DNA from: Rhodobiaceae bacterium
Lineage (GTDB): Bacteria; Pseudomonadota; Alphaproteobacteria; RS24
Direction: 5' to 3'
Assembly: GCA_002721725.1 (NCBI GenBank)
Contig: PBLK01000006.1
Coordinates: forward strand, 1-36,834
Length of the DNA stretch: 36,834 bases
The translations under genes were made by a program, and so were the position numbers. Positions 8,209-16,150 of this stretch are shown here, in pieces. Numbering within the stretch: position 1 is the stretch's first letter; every line of letters begins with the position of its first letter. Under the pieces are notes generated by a model. That model saw nothing but the letters and a program-made list of their open reading frames with translations, did no database searches and was not told where the DNA came from.

Positions 8209-9015
8209 ATGAATTTTGAATATGATTTATTGAAGCTGGATATTGAAGACAATATTGCCACGCTGACTTTTAACGACCCCGATAGCCTCAATGCGATGAG
8301 CGCGCCGATGCTGTCATCAATGGATTTGGCGCTCGACGAAATTGAAAACCCCGATAATGGCGTGCGCGCCTTGATTGTGACCGGTGCCGGTCGCGGCTTT
8401 TGTGCCGGTGCCAATGTCGCGCGCATGGATGGCGATGGCGGTGAGAAACGCAACAGGCCAAACGATGCCGGTGAAGGTTTGGAAAAAATTTATCACCCGC
8501 TGCTGCGCCGCTTTCGCAATCTGCATTGCCCGATTGTGTCAGCAGTAAACGGCCCATGCGCCGGTGTCGGTATGAGCTTTGCACTGATGGGCGATATGGT
8601 TATCGCCAATGAAAGCGCTTTCTTCTTGCAAGCTTTCCGCCGCATCGGTCTGGTGCCGGATGGTGGCGCGACCTATTTGCTGCCGCGCCTTGTCGGCATG
8701 GCTCGGGCCCGTGAATTGACCATTATGGGCGACCGTCTGCCGGCCAAAACCGCTTTGGAATGGGGGCTTATCAACCGCGTGGCTGCTGATGATAAATTGC
8801 TCGACGAAGCCGGTGCGCTGGCTGCCGAATTGGCGCAAGGGCCGCATTCGCTGAAGCTTATTCGCAATCTGCTGTGGGAAAGCATTGATGCCAAATATGA
8901 AGAGCAGCTGAATAATGAGCGGCAGGCGCAACGCACAGCCGGTCGCACGGAAGACTTCAAAGAAGGTGTCACCGCCTTTAATGAAAAGCGCGACGCGAAA
9001 TTTACCGGTAACTAG
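8209..9015 (+). CDS. Enoyl-CoA hydratase/isomerase, PaaG-like (second of pair)
   Basis: Second crotonase-fold enzyme, 268 residues, beginning at ATG 8209 after GAGG. Oxyanion segments FCAGANVAR (64-72) and VNGPCAGVG (113-121). The active-site acid is again Asp, D151 in [10 protein letters not shown], followed by [12 protein letters not shown], a strong PaaG-type signature. It is clearly related to the preceding gene but too different to be a recent tandem copy, so the two probably have distinct steps or chain-length preferences, or form mixed oligomers. Its TAG overlaps the convergent gatB stop by four bases. Confidence 0.88.
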   Translation: MNFEYDLLKLDIEDNIATLTFNDPDSLNAMSAPMLSSMDLALDEIENPDNGVRALIVTGAGRGFCAGANVARMDGDGGEKRNRPNDAGEGLEKIYHPLLRRFRNLHCPIVSAVNGPCAGVGMSFALMGDMVIANESAFFLQAFRRIGLVPDGGATYLLPRLVGMARARELTIMGDRLPAKTALEWGLINRVAADDKLLDEAGALAAELAQGPHSLKLIRNLLWESIDAKYEEQLNNERQAQRTAGRTEDFKEGVTAFNEKRDAKFTGN

Positions 9016-10493
9016 GCCTCGTCCAGCCCCAGTTTCTGCATCACCAGCTTGTTGACGGCTTGCGGGTTGGCTTTGCCGCCCGTAGCTTGCATCACCTGAC
9101 CGACAAACCAACCGGCCATTTTCGGCCGCTCTTGCGCTTGTGCCACTTTGTCGGGATTGGCGGCAATCACCTCATCCACCGCCCCTTCAATCGCGCCGGT
9201 ATCGGTGACTTGCTTCAAGCCTTTTTCTTCGACAATGACGGACGGGTCTTTGCCCTGATCGGGGCCTTCTTCAAACATCAGTTCAAATACTTCTTTGGCG
9301 GTGCGGCCCGAAACCGTGTCATCGGCAATCAAATCGACCAATTGGCCGACTTGCGCGGCTGAGACAGGGCTGTCGGCAATGGCGAGATCGGCTTTGTTGA
9401 GCCCGGCAAACACCGAGCCGATAACCATATTGGCGACCGCTTTGGCGTCACGCCCTTCTGCGGCTACTTCAAAGAAAGCGGCATTCTCCGCCTCCCCGAC
9501 CAGCACACCGGCATCATAAGGCGTTAGGCCATAATCATTGATGAAGCGCGCTTTCTTGTCATCCGGCAATTCCGGCAAGCTTTCGGCAATCTCATCGACA
9601 AAGTCTTGGCTGAACTCCAGCGGCAGCAAATCAGGGTCGGGGAAATAACGATAATCATGCGCTTCTTCTTTAGAGCGCATGGCGCGGGTCTCGCCTGTCT
9701 TCGGGTCGAACAGCCGCGTTTGCTGTTCCACCGTGCCGCCATCTTCAATCAAATCAATTTGGCGCCGCGCTTCATATTCAATCGCTTGGCCGATAAAGCG
9801 AATGGAATTAACGTTTTTAATTTCACAACGCGTGCCTAATTCATCGCCCGGTTTACGCACCGACACATTGACATCGGCGCGCAAGCTGCCCTGCTCCATA
9901 TTGCCGTCGCAAGTGCCGAGATAGCGCAAAATAGCGCGCAGTTTTTTGACATAGGCTTGCGCCTCGGCCGCCGACCGCATATCGGGTTGCGAGACGATTT
10001 CCATCAGCGCCACGCCCGAGCGGTTCAAATCAACAAAGCTCATATCCGGATGCTGGTCGTGCAGCGACTTACCTGCATCTTGCTCAAGGTGCAAACGCTC
10101 AATGCCGATTTCCTTCACCACGCCATCATCAAGGTCAATTTCAATTGCACCCTCGCCGACAATCGGCTGCTGGAATTGCGAAATCTGATAGCCTTGCGGC
10201 AGGTCGGGATAAAAATAGTTTTTGCGGTCAAACACGGAGTAATTATTAATCTGCGCCTTCAGCCCAAGCCCCGTCCGCACGGCTTGCTCGACACAAAACC
10301 AGTTAATCACCGGCAGCATACCGGGCATAGCGGCATCAACCAATGACACTTGGCTGTTCGGCTCTGCGCCAAATTCAGTCGCCGCACCGGAAAACAATTT
10401 GGCCGTCGAAGCCACTTGCGCGTGCACTTCCAACCCCAGCACGATTTCCCAATTGCCGGTTGCGCCTGCGATGAGATTGTTTATTTCAGCCAT
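9012..10493 (-). CDS. gatB: Asp-tRNA(Asn)/Glu-tRNA(Gln) amidotransferase subunit B
   Basis: Subunit of GatCAB that binds the mischarged tRNA and phosphorylates the Glu or Asp side chain before amidation, giving Gln-tRNA(Gln) and Asn-tRNA(Asn) in organisms lacking the direct synthetases. Clear GatB landmarks: [13 protein letters not shown] near the N-terminus, the GatB signature [13 protein letters not shown], and [14 protein letters not shown]. The C-terminal YqeY-like tail domain ends in a region [18 protein letters not shown]. 493 residues, full length. It starts directly after the gatA stop (TAAATG), the last gene of a gatC-gatA-gatB operon. Confidence 0.96.
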   Translation of the reverse strand: MAEINNLIAGATGNWEIVLGLEVHAQVASTAKLFSGAATEFGAEPNSQVSLVDAAMPGMLPVINWFCVEQAVRTGLGLKAQINNYSVFDRKNYFYPDLPQGYQISQFQQPIVGEGAIEIDLDDGVVKEIGIERLHLEQDAGKSLHDQHPDMSFVDLNRSGVALMEIVSQPDMRSAAEAQAYVKKLRAILRYLGTCDGNMEQGSLRADVNVSVRKPGDELGTRCEIKNVNSIRFIGQAIEYEARRQIDLIEDGGTVEQQTRLFDPKTGETRAMRSKEEAHDYRYFPDPDLLPLEFSQDFVDEIAESLPELPDDKKARFINDYGLTPYDAGVLVGEAENAAFFEVAAEGRDAKAVANMVIGSVFAGLNKADLAIADSPVSAAQVGQLVDLIADDTVSGRTAKEVFELMFEEGPDQGKDPSVIVEEKGLKQVTDTGAIEGAVDEVIAANPDKVAQAQERPKMAGWFVGQVMQATGGKANPQAVNKLVMQKLGLDEA

Positions 10494-11966
10494 TTAAGCA
10501 CTCCACCAATCTTGCGGTTGCGCGTCAAACCCTGCCGCTTCTTCCAGCACTTGGGCCGCGCGTAGCAATTCTTCTTCACCAAATGCCTTGCCTATTAATT
10601 GTAAGCCGAGCGGCAGCCCGTCCGCATCAAGTCCGGCGGGAATGGAAATACCGGGTAGTCCGGCCAGATTGACGGTGACGGTGAACACATCGTTCAAATA
10701 CATTTCCAACGGGTCTTCAACATTCTTGCCAATCGGGAACGCGGCGGACGGCGTGGTCGGCGTCAGCAGCACATCGCATACTTCATAAGCTTTGGTGAAA
10801 TCCTCAGCAATCAGGCGGCGCACTTGCAGGGCTTTGACATAATAAGCGTCATAATAACCGGCAGACAGCGCATAAGTGCCTATCATCACGCGGCGCTTCA
10901 CTTCATCACCGAAACCGGCAGCGCGGGTTTGCGCATACATATCATCAATATCGACGCCGTCTTGCCGCGCGCCATAGCGCACACCGTCATAGCGCGCCAA
11001 ATTGGAAGATGCTTCGGCAGGCGCGATAATGTAATAAGCGGGCAACGCATATTTGGTATGCGGCAGCGACACATCGACAATCTCCGCCCCTGCCGCTTTC
11101 AGCCAATCAATGCCTTGCTGCCACAATTTTTCAATCTCGGCAGGCATATTATCGACGCGATATTCTTGCGGAATACCGACGCGCAGCCCTTTTATGTCGC
11201 CGGTCAGCGCCGCCTCATAATCAGGTACATCGCGCTCAACGCTGGTCGTGTCGCGCTTGTCGAAAGAGGCCATGCTAGTCAGCATCATGGCCGCGTCGCG
11301 CACCGTTTGGGTAATCGGCCCGGCCTGGTCGAGCGATGAGGCAAAAGCAACAATGCCCCAACGCGAGCAGCGGCCATAAGTCGGCTTCAAGCCCACTGTT
11401 CCGGTAAAGGCGGCAGGCTGGCGAATGGAGCCGCCCGTATCGGTCGCCGTCGCGGCAATGCCCAAACGCGCCGCAACGGCGGCAGAAGACCCACCCGAAG
11501 AGCCGCCCGGCACTAGTTCTGTGCCATTGGCCTTCCACGGATTGACCACCGCGCCAAAGCGCGAGGTTTCATTGGAGGAGCCCATCGCGAACTCGTCATT
11601 GTTCAGCTTGCCGAGCATCACCGCGCCATCATTCCAGAGATTTTGCGTCACCGTGCTTTCATAAGGCGGGATGAAGTCGCCCAAAATATTGGAACACGCG
11701 GTTGTGCGCACACCTTTGGTGCAGAATAAATCTTTCACACCAATCGGCAGACCTTCCAAAGGCCGCGCCTCACCTGAAGCGATTTTCTTGTCGCTTTCAG
11801 CCGCCATTTCCATTGCCTTTTCGGGTGTTGCCAGCACATAAGCATTGAGCGCAGAAGACGCCGAAACGCGAGTCATATGCGCCTCAGCCAATTCAACGGC
11901 AGAGAATTCTTTTTTGGCCAGCCCGTCGCGCGCTTCGGCCAAATTCAGTTCGGTCAAATCGGCCAT
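10494..11966 (-). CDS. gatA: Asp-tRNA(Asn)/Glu-tRNA(Gln) amidotransferase subunit A
   Basis: Glutaminase subunit of GatCAB; releases ammonia from glutamine and channels it to GatB. The amidase-signature catalytic set is present: Lys78 in IGVKDLF, the cis-Ser within GGSSGGSS (about 154-161), and the nucleophile Ser180 in DTGGSIRQP. 490 residues, full length. Its ATG overlaps the gatC stop (TAATG at 11964-11968), so synthesis of the two is coupled. Confidence 0.96.
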   Translation of the reverse strand: MADLTELNLAEARDGLAKKEFSAVELAEAHMTRVSASSALNAYVLATPEKAMEMAAESDKKIASGEARPLEGLPIGVKDLFCTKGVRTTACSNILGDFIPPYESTVTQNLWNDGAVMLGKLNNDEFAMGSSNETSRFGAVVNPWKANGTELVPGGSSGGSSAAVAARLGIAATATDTGGSIRQPAAFTGTVGLKPTYGRCSRWGIVAFASSLDQAGPITQTVRDAAMMLTSMASFDKRDTTSVERDVPDYEAALTGDIKGLRVGIPQEYRVDNMPAEIEKLWQQGIDWLKAAGAEIVDVSLPHTKYALPAYYIIAPAEASSNLARYDGVRYGARQDGVDIDDMYAQTRAAGFGDEVKRRVMIGTYALSAGYYDAYYVKALQVRRLIAEDFTKAYEVCDVLLTPTTPSAAFPIGKNVEDPLEMYLNDVFTVTVNLAGLPGISIPAGLDADGLPLGLQLIGKAFGEEELLRAAQVLEEAAGFDAQPQDWWSA

Positions 11967-12253
11967 TATTCGACCACCTTCGGCACAGCGAAATATTCAT
12001 CGTCTTTTTCAGGCGCATTGGCCAGCACGTCTTCGGCATAACCGCCATCTGTCACGACATCATCGCGGCCACGGATTTTATCTTCCGCCGCACTCGTTAA
12101 GGGTTTCACCCCTTGCGTATCAAGCTCAGAAAGCTGATCGACAAAACCGAGAATGGCACTCAGCTCTTTGGCAAGCCCCGGCACGTCATCATCTGTCAAC
12201 CCGATACGAGCAAGATTGGCGATGCGACGCACCATATTTTCATCAACTGACAT
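11966..12253 (-). CDS. gatC: Asp-tRNA(Asn)/Glu-tRNA(Gln) amidotransferase subunit C
   Basis: Small 95-residue subunit that wraps between GatA and GatB and stabilises the complex. Typical features are the start [17 protein letters not shown], a following helix, and the C-terminal FAVPKVVE tail. Start ATG 12251-12253 follows AAGG eight bases upstream. First gene of the operon, divergent from ruvX with 93 bases between. Confidence 0.95.
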   Translation of the reverse strand: MSVDENMVRRIANLARIGLTDDDVPGLAKELSAILGFVDQLSELDTQGVKPLTSAAEDKIRGRDDVVTDGGYAEDVLANAPEKDDEYFAVPKVVE

Positions 12254-12346
12254 TTAATCGACCTTATTGGAATTTGGCCGGAAACTAGCAAAGGCCGTGC
12301 CGCCGCGCAATATGACTTTCGCCAAAACCCGTGCTATTCAATCAAT

Positions 12347-12823
12347 ATGCAAATGGTTGAAACCCCAAGCGAATTGATAAGCTCATTGGAAAGCGCGCAA
12401 CGCCTGATGGGGCTGGATTTGGGCAGCAAGACCATCGGCCTCGCATTGGGCGATAGCAATCATAAAATCGCCACCCCTTTTAACACGATACGGCGCAAGA
12501 AATTCGGCCTTGATGCCGCCGCTTTGGCCGACATTATTGCAGCCGAACATGTCGGCGGGCTGGTTTTGGGCTTGCCACTTAATATGGATGGCAGTGAAGG
12601 CCCACGCGTCCAAGCGACGCGCGCTTTTTTGCGCAATCTCGAAAATCTGCCCGATTTCCCTAACCTGCCCGCTTTGTTATGGGATGAGCGGCTGTCCACG
12701 TCGGCAGTGGAGCGTACCTTGCTGGAGGCCGATACCAGCCGTGCCAAACGGGCCGAAGTTATCGATAAAATGGCCGCTGCCTTTATTCTGCAAGGCGCGA
12801 TAGACGCGCATTACGGCGTCTAG
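12347..12823 (+). CDS. ruvX: Putative Holliday junction resolvase / pre-16S rRNA nuclease
   Basis: YqgF/RuvX RNase-H-fold nuclease; in E. coli the family member matures the 16S rRNA 5' end. Key motifs are [18 protein letters not shown] with the first catalytic Asp, [30 protein letters not shown] with the Glu, and [13 protein letters not shown] with the last Asp. 158 residues from ATG 12347; a second ATG at 12353 is equally possible, and neither has a clear ribosome site. It carries about 20 extra residues before the core compared with short members. The gene lies just before pyrB, as in many alphaproteobacteria. Confidence 0.9.
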   Translation: MQMVETPSELISSLESAQRLMGLDLGSKTIGLALGDSNHKIATPFNTIRRKKFGLDAAALADIIAAEHVGGLVLGLPLNMDGSEGPRVQATRAFLRNLENLPDFPNLPALLWDERLSTSAVERTLLEADTSRAKRAEVIDKMAAAFILQGAIDAHYGV

Positions 12824-13084
12824 GGTTTAGCTGCCCGCACTATTCTCCTAAAAAACGGCAAGAAAAATACAGGGCCGTGCCAAATTGCAATGACGAAGCA
12901 TTTTTTCTCTGTGTCTATACGTGTATTCGTTCTCGATGCCTGTGGCGACGATGTTAGCGTTGGCGGCAGCGGATTGTCGTGAACAGATGGCGTTCCATTA
13001 TTGAAAAACTAAGAAATTGAGGCGAAAAGAAAAATTTAATCTCAACTGGCGGTTTTGACTTGCCCCGACTCGCGCCCCTCTGTA

Positions 13085-13090
13085 TATACT
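13085..13090 (+). promoter_or_regulatory. Candidate -10 box immediately upstream of pyrB
   Basis: TATACT is a five-of-six match to the -10 consensus and ends nine bases before the pyrB ATG at 13100. A TTGACT at 13055-13060 is too far away (24 bases) to be an ordinary -35. If this -10 is used, the message would have almost no leader. The rest of 12824-13099 holds no gene that I can support. Confidence 0.33.
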
Positions 13091-13099
13091 CGGATTTTA

Positions 13100-14068
13100 A
13101 TGACAGCGACGGAAATCAAGGGTGCTTTCGCCCACCGCGACCTTCTGGGGATCGACGGGCTGTCTGTTTCCGAAATTACCTTTCTGCTTGACCTGTCTGA
13201 CAGCTATGTAGAGCAAAATCGGCAAATTGACAAAAAGACATCCGTACTGCGCGGACGCACGCAAATCAATCTGTTCTTTGAAAGCTCAACACGCACGCAA
13301 AGCTCTTTTGAGCTGGCCGGTAAACGTCTTGGTGCTGACGTGATGAATATGGCAGTCAAAACCTCGGCCGTGAATAAGGGCGAGACGCTAATTGATACCG
13401 CCGTAACACTGAACGCCATGAACCCTGACCTTTTGGTGGTGCGGCATGGCGATAGCGGTGCGGTGGAACTGCTGGCGCAAAAAACCTCTTGCGCGGTTTT
13501 AAACGCGGGTGATGGCGCGCATGAGCACCCGACGCAAGCATTGCTCGACGCGCTGACCATTCGCCGCCGCCTCGGCAAGCTGCAAGGGCTGCGCGTCGCT
13601 ATTTGCGGCGATATTGCACATAGCCGCGTGGCGCGCTCTAATCTACTTCTGCTTAACGCTATGGGGGCGCAAGTGCATCTCATCGGCCCGCAGACGCTGT
13701 TGCCGGTCGGCGCTAAACAGCTTGGAGCGCATGTGTTTACTGATATGAAAGCCGGGCTGGACGGTTGCGACATCGTCATGATGCTACGCATTCAAAATGA
13801 ACGTATGGAAGGCGCGCTTATTCCTTCCGTACGCGAATATTATCGCCTTTACGGCCTTGACCGCGAAAAGCTGACCTATGCCAAACCGGACGCGCTGGTT
13901 ATGCATCCCGGCCCGATGAATCGCGGTGTCGAGATTGACAGTGCCGTGGCCGATGACCCTGAGCGCAGCCTCATTCGCGACCAAGTGGAAATGGGCGTCG
14001 CCGTGCGCATGGCAGTGCTGGAAGCACTAGCCGCCAATCTGCCCAATGGGACGGGAGGCGCGCAATGA
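13100..14068 (+). CDS. pyrB: Aspartate carbamoyltransferase catalytic chain
   Basis: First committed step of pyrimidine synthesis: carbamoyl phosphate plus aspartate to carbamoyl aspartate. Motifs: [20 protein letters not shown] (carbamoyl-phosphate loop, S63-T66, with Gln at 67 in the STRTR position, common in this class), [12 protein letters not shown], and [11 protein letters not shown]. 322 residues from ATG 13100. A TTG start at 13055 would add 15 residues that do not look like the family. No PyrI regulatory gene is present. Its stop overlaps the next gene (ATGA, 14065-14068), which encodes a dihydroorotase-like protein without active-site residues, suggesting a PyrB-PyrC' holoenzyme as in Pseudomonas. 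Confidence 0.95.
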   Translation: MTATEIKGAFAHRDLLGIDGLSVSEITFLLDLSDSYVEQNRQIDKKTSVLRGRTQINLFFESSTRTQSSFELAGKRLGADVMNMAVKTSAVNKGETLIDTAVTLNAMNPDLLVVRHGDSGAVELLAQKTSCAVLNAGDGAHEHPTQALLDALTIRRRLGKLQGLRVAICGDIAHSRVARSNLLLLNAMGAQVHLIGPQTLLPVGAKQLGAHVFTDMKAGLDGCDIVMMLRIQNERMEGALIPSVREYYRLYGLDREKLTYAKPDALVMHPGPMNRGVEIDSAVADDPERSLIRDQVEMGVAVRMAVLEALAANLPNGTGGAQ

Positions 14069-15339
14069 ATATGGCCTTTTCCAATGCCCGTCTGATTGAC
14101 CCGGCCAATGGCTTGGACGAGCTCGGCACGCTGGTTGTCGAAAAAGGCAAAATCAGCGCCATCGGCAAAAACGCTAAAGTGCCCGATAAAATGAAAAGCC
14201 ATGACTGCAATGGCATGGCCATATTGCCCGGTCTGGTCGATATGCAGGTGTTTACCGGTGAGCCGGGCGAAGAATATCGCGAAACCCTGGCCACTGCCTC
14301 GCAGGCGGCGTCGGCGGGTGGCGTGACGACCATGATAACCATGCCGAATACCAAACCGGTGATTGATGACGCGGCACTTGTTGACTTTATTTCACGGCGC
14401 GCCCGCGACACAGCGATTGTGCGTGTGCACCCAATGGCGGCTTTGACTAAAGGTTGCGCAGGCAAAAGCATGACCGAAATCGGTTTGCTCAGCGAAGCGG
14501 GTGCCGTTGCCTTTACCGATGGCGACCGTGCCGTCATGAACGCACTGACCATGCGCCGCGCGCTTTCCTATGCCGGCACGTTTGACGCGCTGATTGTACA
14601 GCACGCGATGGACCAAGATTTGCAAAGCGCCGGCGTCATGCATGAAAGCGAAATGGCGACGCGGCTGGGGCTGGCCGGAATTCCCGTCGCTGCCGAAACG
14701 GCAATGATTGATCGCGATTTGCGCCTCGTTGAATTGACCGACGCGCGCTATCACATTGCACAAATTTCTGCTGCCGACAGTGTTGAGACGGTGCGTGCCG
14801 CCAAAAAGCGCGGCCTGCCGGTTTCATGTGGCGTATCGGCCACCCATTTGATGCTCAATCAAAATGATGTCGAAAATTACCGCACCTTCGCCAAATTATC
14901 GCCGCCCTTGCGGTGCGAAGAAGACCGCCTCGCGCTTATTGCGGGTGTCGCAGACGGCACGATTGATGTCGTGGTGTCCGGCCACAATCCGCAAAATGAG
15001 GAAGCCAAGCGCCAGCCTTTCGCGCAAGCCGCCTATGGCACGGTCGGGGTCGAAACCCTTCTGGCCGGTGTATTAAGCCTCTACCATGCAGACGGCGTTT
15101 CGCTTGACCGCTTGCTGGATTGCGTGACGGCGCGCCCTGCCGCCCTTTTGGGGCTGGCTGGTGGCACGCTGAGCATCGGCGCAAATGCTGATTTCGCCAT
15201 TACCGATATTGACGCGCCGTGGGTTGTTGATGCCGACACCTTGCGCTCCAAGTCGCAAAATGCTGCTATCGACAAAAGGAAAGTTCAGGGGCAAGTCTTG
15301 GCCTGTTATGTCGGCGGCAAAGCCGTTTTTGAACTTTAA
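14065..15339 (+). CDS. Inactive dihydroorotase-like subunit (PyrC')
   Basis: Amidohydrolase-fold protein related to class I dihydroorotase, 424 residues. In active enzymes the first metal site reads D.HVH.REPG; here it is [10 protein letters not shown], so both His are Gln61 and Phe63 and the substrate-binding Arg is Gly65. The catalytic TDHAPH is SGHNPQ (305-310), with Asp replaced by Gly306, and the His in the HI.HIS motif is Gln233. The fold elsewhere is intact ([25 protein letters not shown]). I infer a structural partner of PyrB, as known for Pseudomonas PyrC' (also called PyrX), rather than an enzyme. It overlaps pyrB by ATGA. An active pyrC should be elsewhere in the genome. Confidence 0.88.
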   Translation: MNMAFSNARLIDPANGLDELGTLVVEKGKISAIGKNAKVPDKMKSHDCNGMAILPGLVDMQVFTGEPGEEYRETLATASQAASAGGVTTMITMPNTKPVIDDAALVDFISRRARDTAIVRVHPMAALTKGCAGKSMTEIGLLSEAGAVAFTDGDRAVMNALTMRRALSYAGTFDALIVQHAMDQDLQSAGVMHESEMATRLGLAGIPVAAETAMIDRDLRLVELTDARYHIAQISAADSVETVRAAKKRGLPVSCGVSATHLMLNQNDVENYRTFAKLSPPLRCEEDRLALIAGVADGTIDVVVSGHNPQNEEAKRQPFAQAAYGTVGVETLLAGVLSLYHADGVSLDRLLDCVTARPAALLGLAGGTLSIGANADFAITDIDAPWVVDADTLRSKSQNAAIDKRKVQGQVLACYVGGKAVFEL

Positions 15340-15358
15340 GCCATATTCAGGGGATATT

Positions 15359-15949
15359 ATGGGTGAGCCGATTATTATAATTTTGGGCACTGCATTGGGC
15401 TACTTGCTGGGCTCCATTCCTTTCGGCCTGATGTTCACCCGCATTGGCGGCAAAGGCGATATTCGTGATATCGGCTCGGGGAATATCGGCGCGACCAATG
15501 TGTTGCGGTCGGGCAGCAAAGTTTTGGCTCTTGCAACGCTAGTTGCCGATGCGGTGAAAGGCAGTCTCGCGGTTGCGTTGATATGGCGCTTGGGCAGCGA
15601 TACCGCTGCTTACGTGGCCGGACTGGCCGCTTTTATCGGGCATCTATTTCCCGTCTGGCTTGATTTCAAAGGCGGTAAAGGCGTGGCCGGTTTCATCGGC
15701 GCCATTCTCATTATGTCGCCTTTAACCGGCCTGATGTTCCTTGCTGTATGGGTACTTGTCGCGTTGGTTTCCCGCATATCGTCACTTTCTGCCATTATCG
15801 CTTTGATATCGACTGTGCCGTTTCTTGTCTTACTCGGGGAGAGCGATACCGCAATATTCGCGGCGCTCATGGTGGCGCTATCCTTATGGGCGCATCGGGA
15901 AAACATTGCACGGCTGCGCACCGGAGCGGAACCGAAAATTGGCAGGTAG
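15359..15949 (+). CDS. plsY: Glycerol-3-phosphate acyltransferase PlsY
   Basis: Integral membrane enzyme that transfers the acyl group from acyl-phosphate to glycerol-3-phosphate, making lysophosphatidic acid for phospholipid synthesis. Visible: GYLLGSIPFGL in the first helix, GSGNIGATNVLRSG, the active-site loop HLFPVWLDFKGGKGVA, and about five membrane helices. 196 residues, normal. ATG 15359 follows CAGGGGATATT; the frame is open further upstream inside pyrC' but that stretch is not PlsY-like. It ends the pyrB-pyrC' run and is followed by topA, not by dprA. Confidence 0.95.
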   Translation: MGEPIIIILGTALGYLLGSIPFGLMFTRIGGKGDIRDIGSGNIGATNVLRSGSKVLALATLVADAVKGSLAVALIWRLGSDTAAYVAGLAAFIGHLFPVWLDFKGGKGVAGFIGAILIMSPLTGLMFLAVWVLVALVSRISSLSAIIALISTVPFLVLLGESDTAIFAALMVALSLWAHRENIARLRTGAEPKIGR

Positions 15950-16090
15950 ATACACTGCCCAATAAAAATACAAATAAGGTGGTTGGATATAAAATAGAGT
16001 TGCAACCGTAAAAGAAAATGAGCTTGTCTCTTGACACAAGAACCGGGCGACAAAATCAGCCTGATTTAGATTACTAAAAAATGCGGCGAT

Positions 16091-16121
16091 TTGACATCGC
16101 GCCCCATTTCGACCATATGAT
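16091..16121 (+). promoter_or_regulatory. Candidate topA promoter
   Basis: Perfect TTGACA at 16091-16096 and TATGAT at 16116-16121, spaced by 19 bases, with the topA ATG 30 bases further on behind GAGG. This would drive the topA-rnr-DUF983-Nudix operon separately from plsY. Confidence 0.5.
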
Positions 16122-16150
16122 GCGCCCGAAACATAATTTGAGGCATTTTT

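Noticed and set aside
12852-12880. ACGGC/GCCGT inverted repeat after ruvX
   Set aside because: Five-base stem with a long loop and no T run, too weak for a terminator.
12890-12982. 30-codon frame between ruvX and pyrB
   Set aside because: No ribosome site and no leader-peptide features such as a run of pyrimidine-sensitive codons beside a terminator.
15185-15358. Upstream extension of plsY
   Set aside because: Overlaps pyrC' coding sequence and adds residues not found in PlsY; a good ribosome site supports ATG 15359.
16031-16036. Another TTGACA upstream of topA
   Set aside because: No acceptable -10 box 15-19 bases downstream; the one at 16091 fits better.
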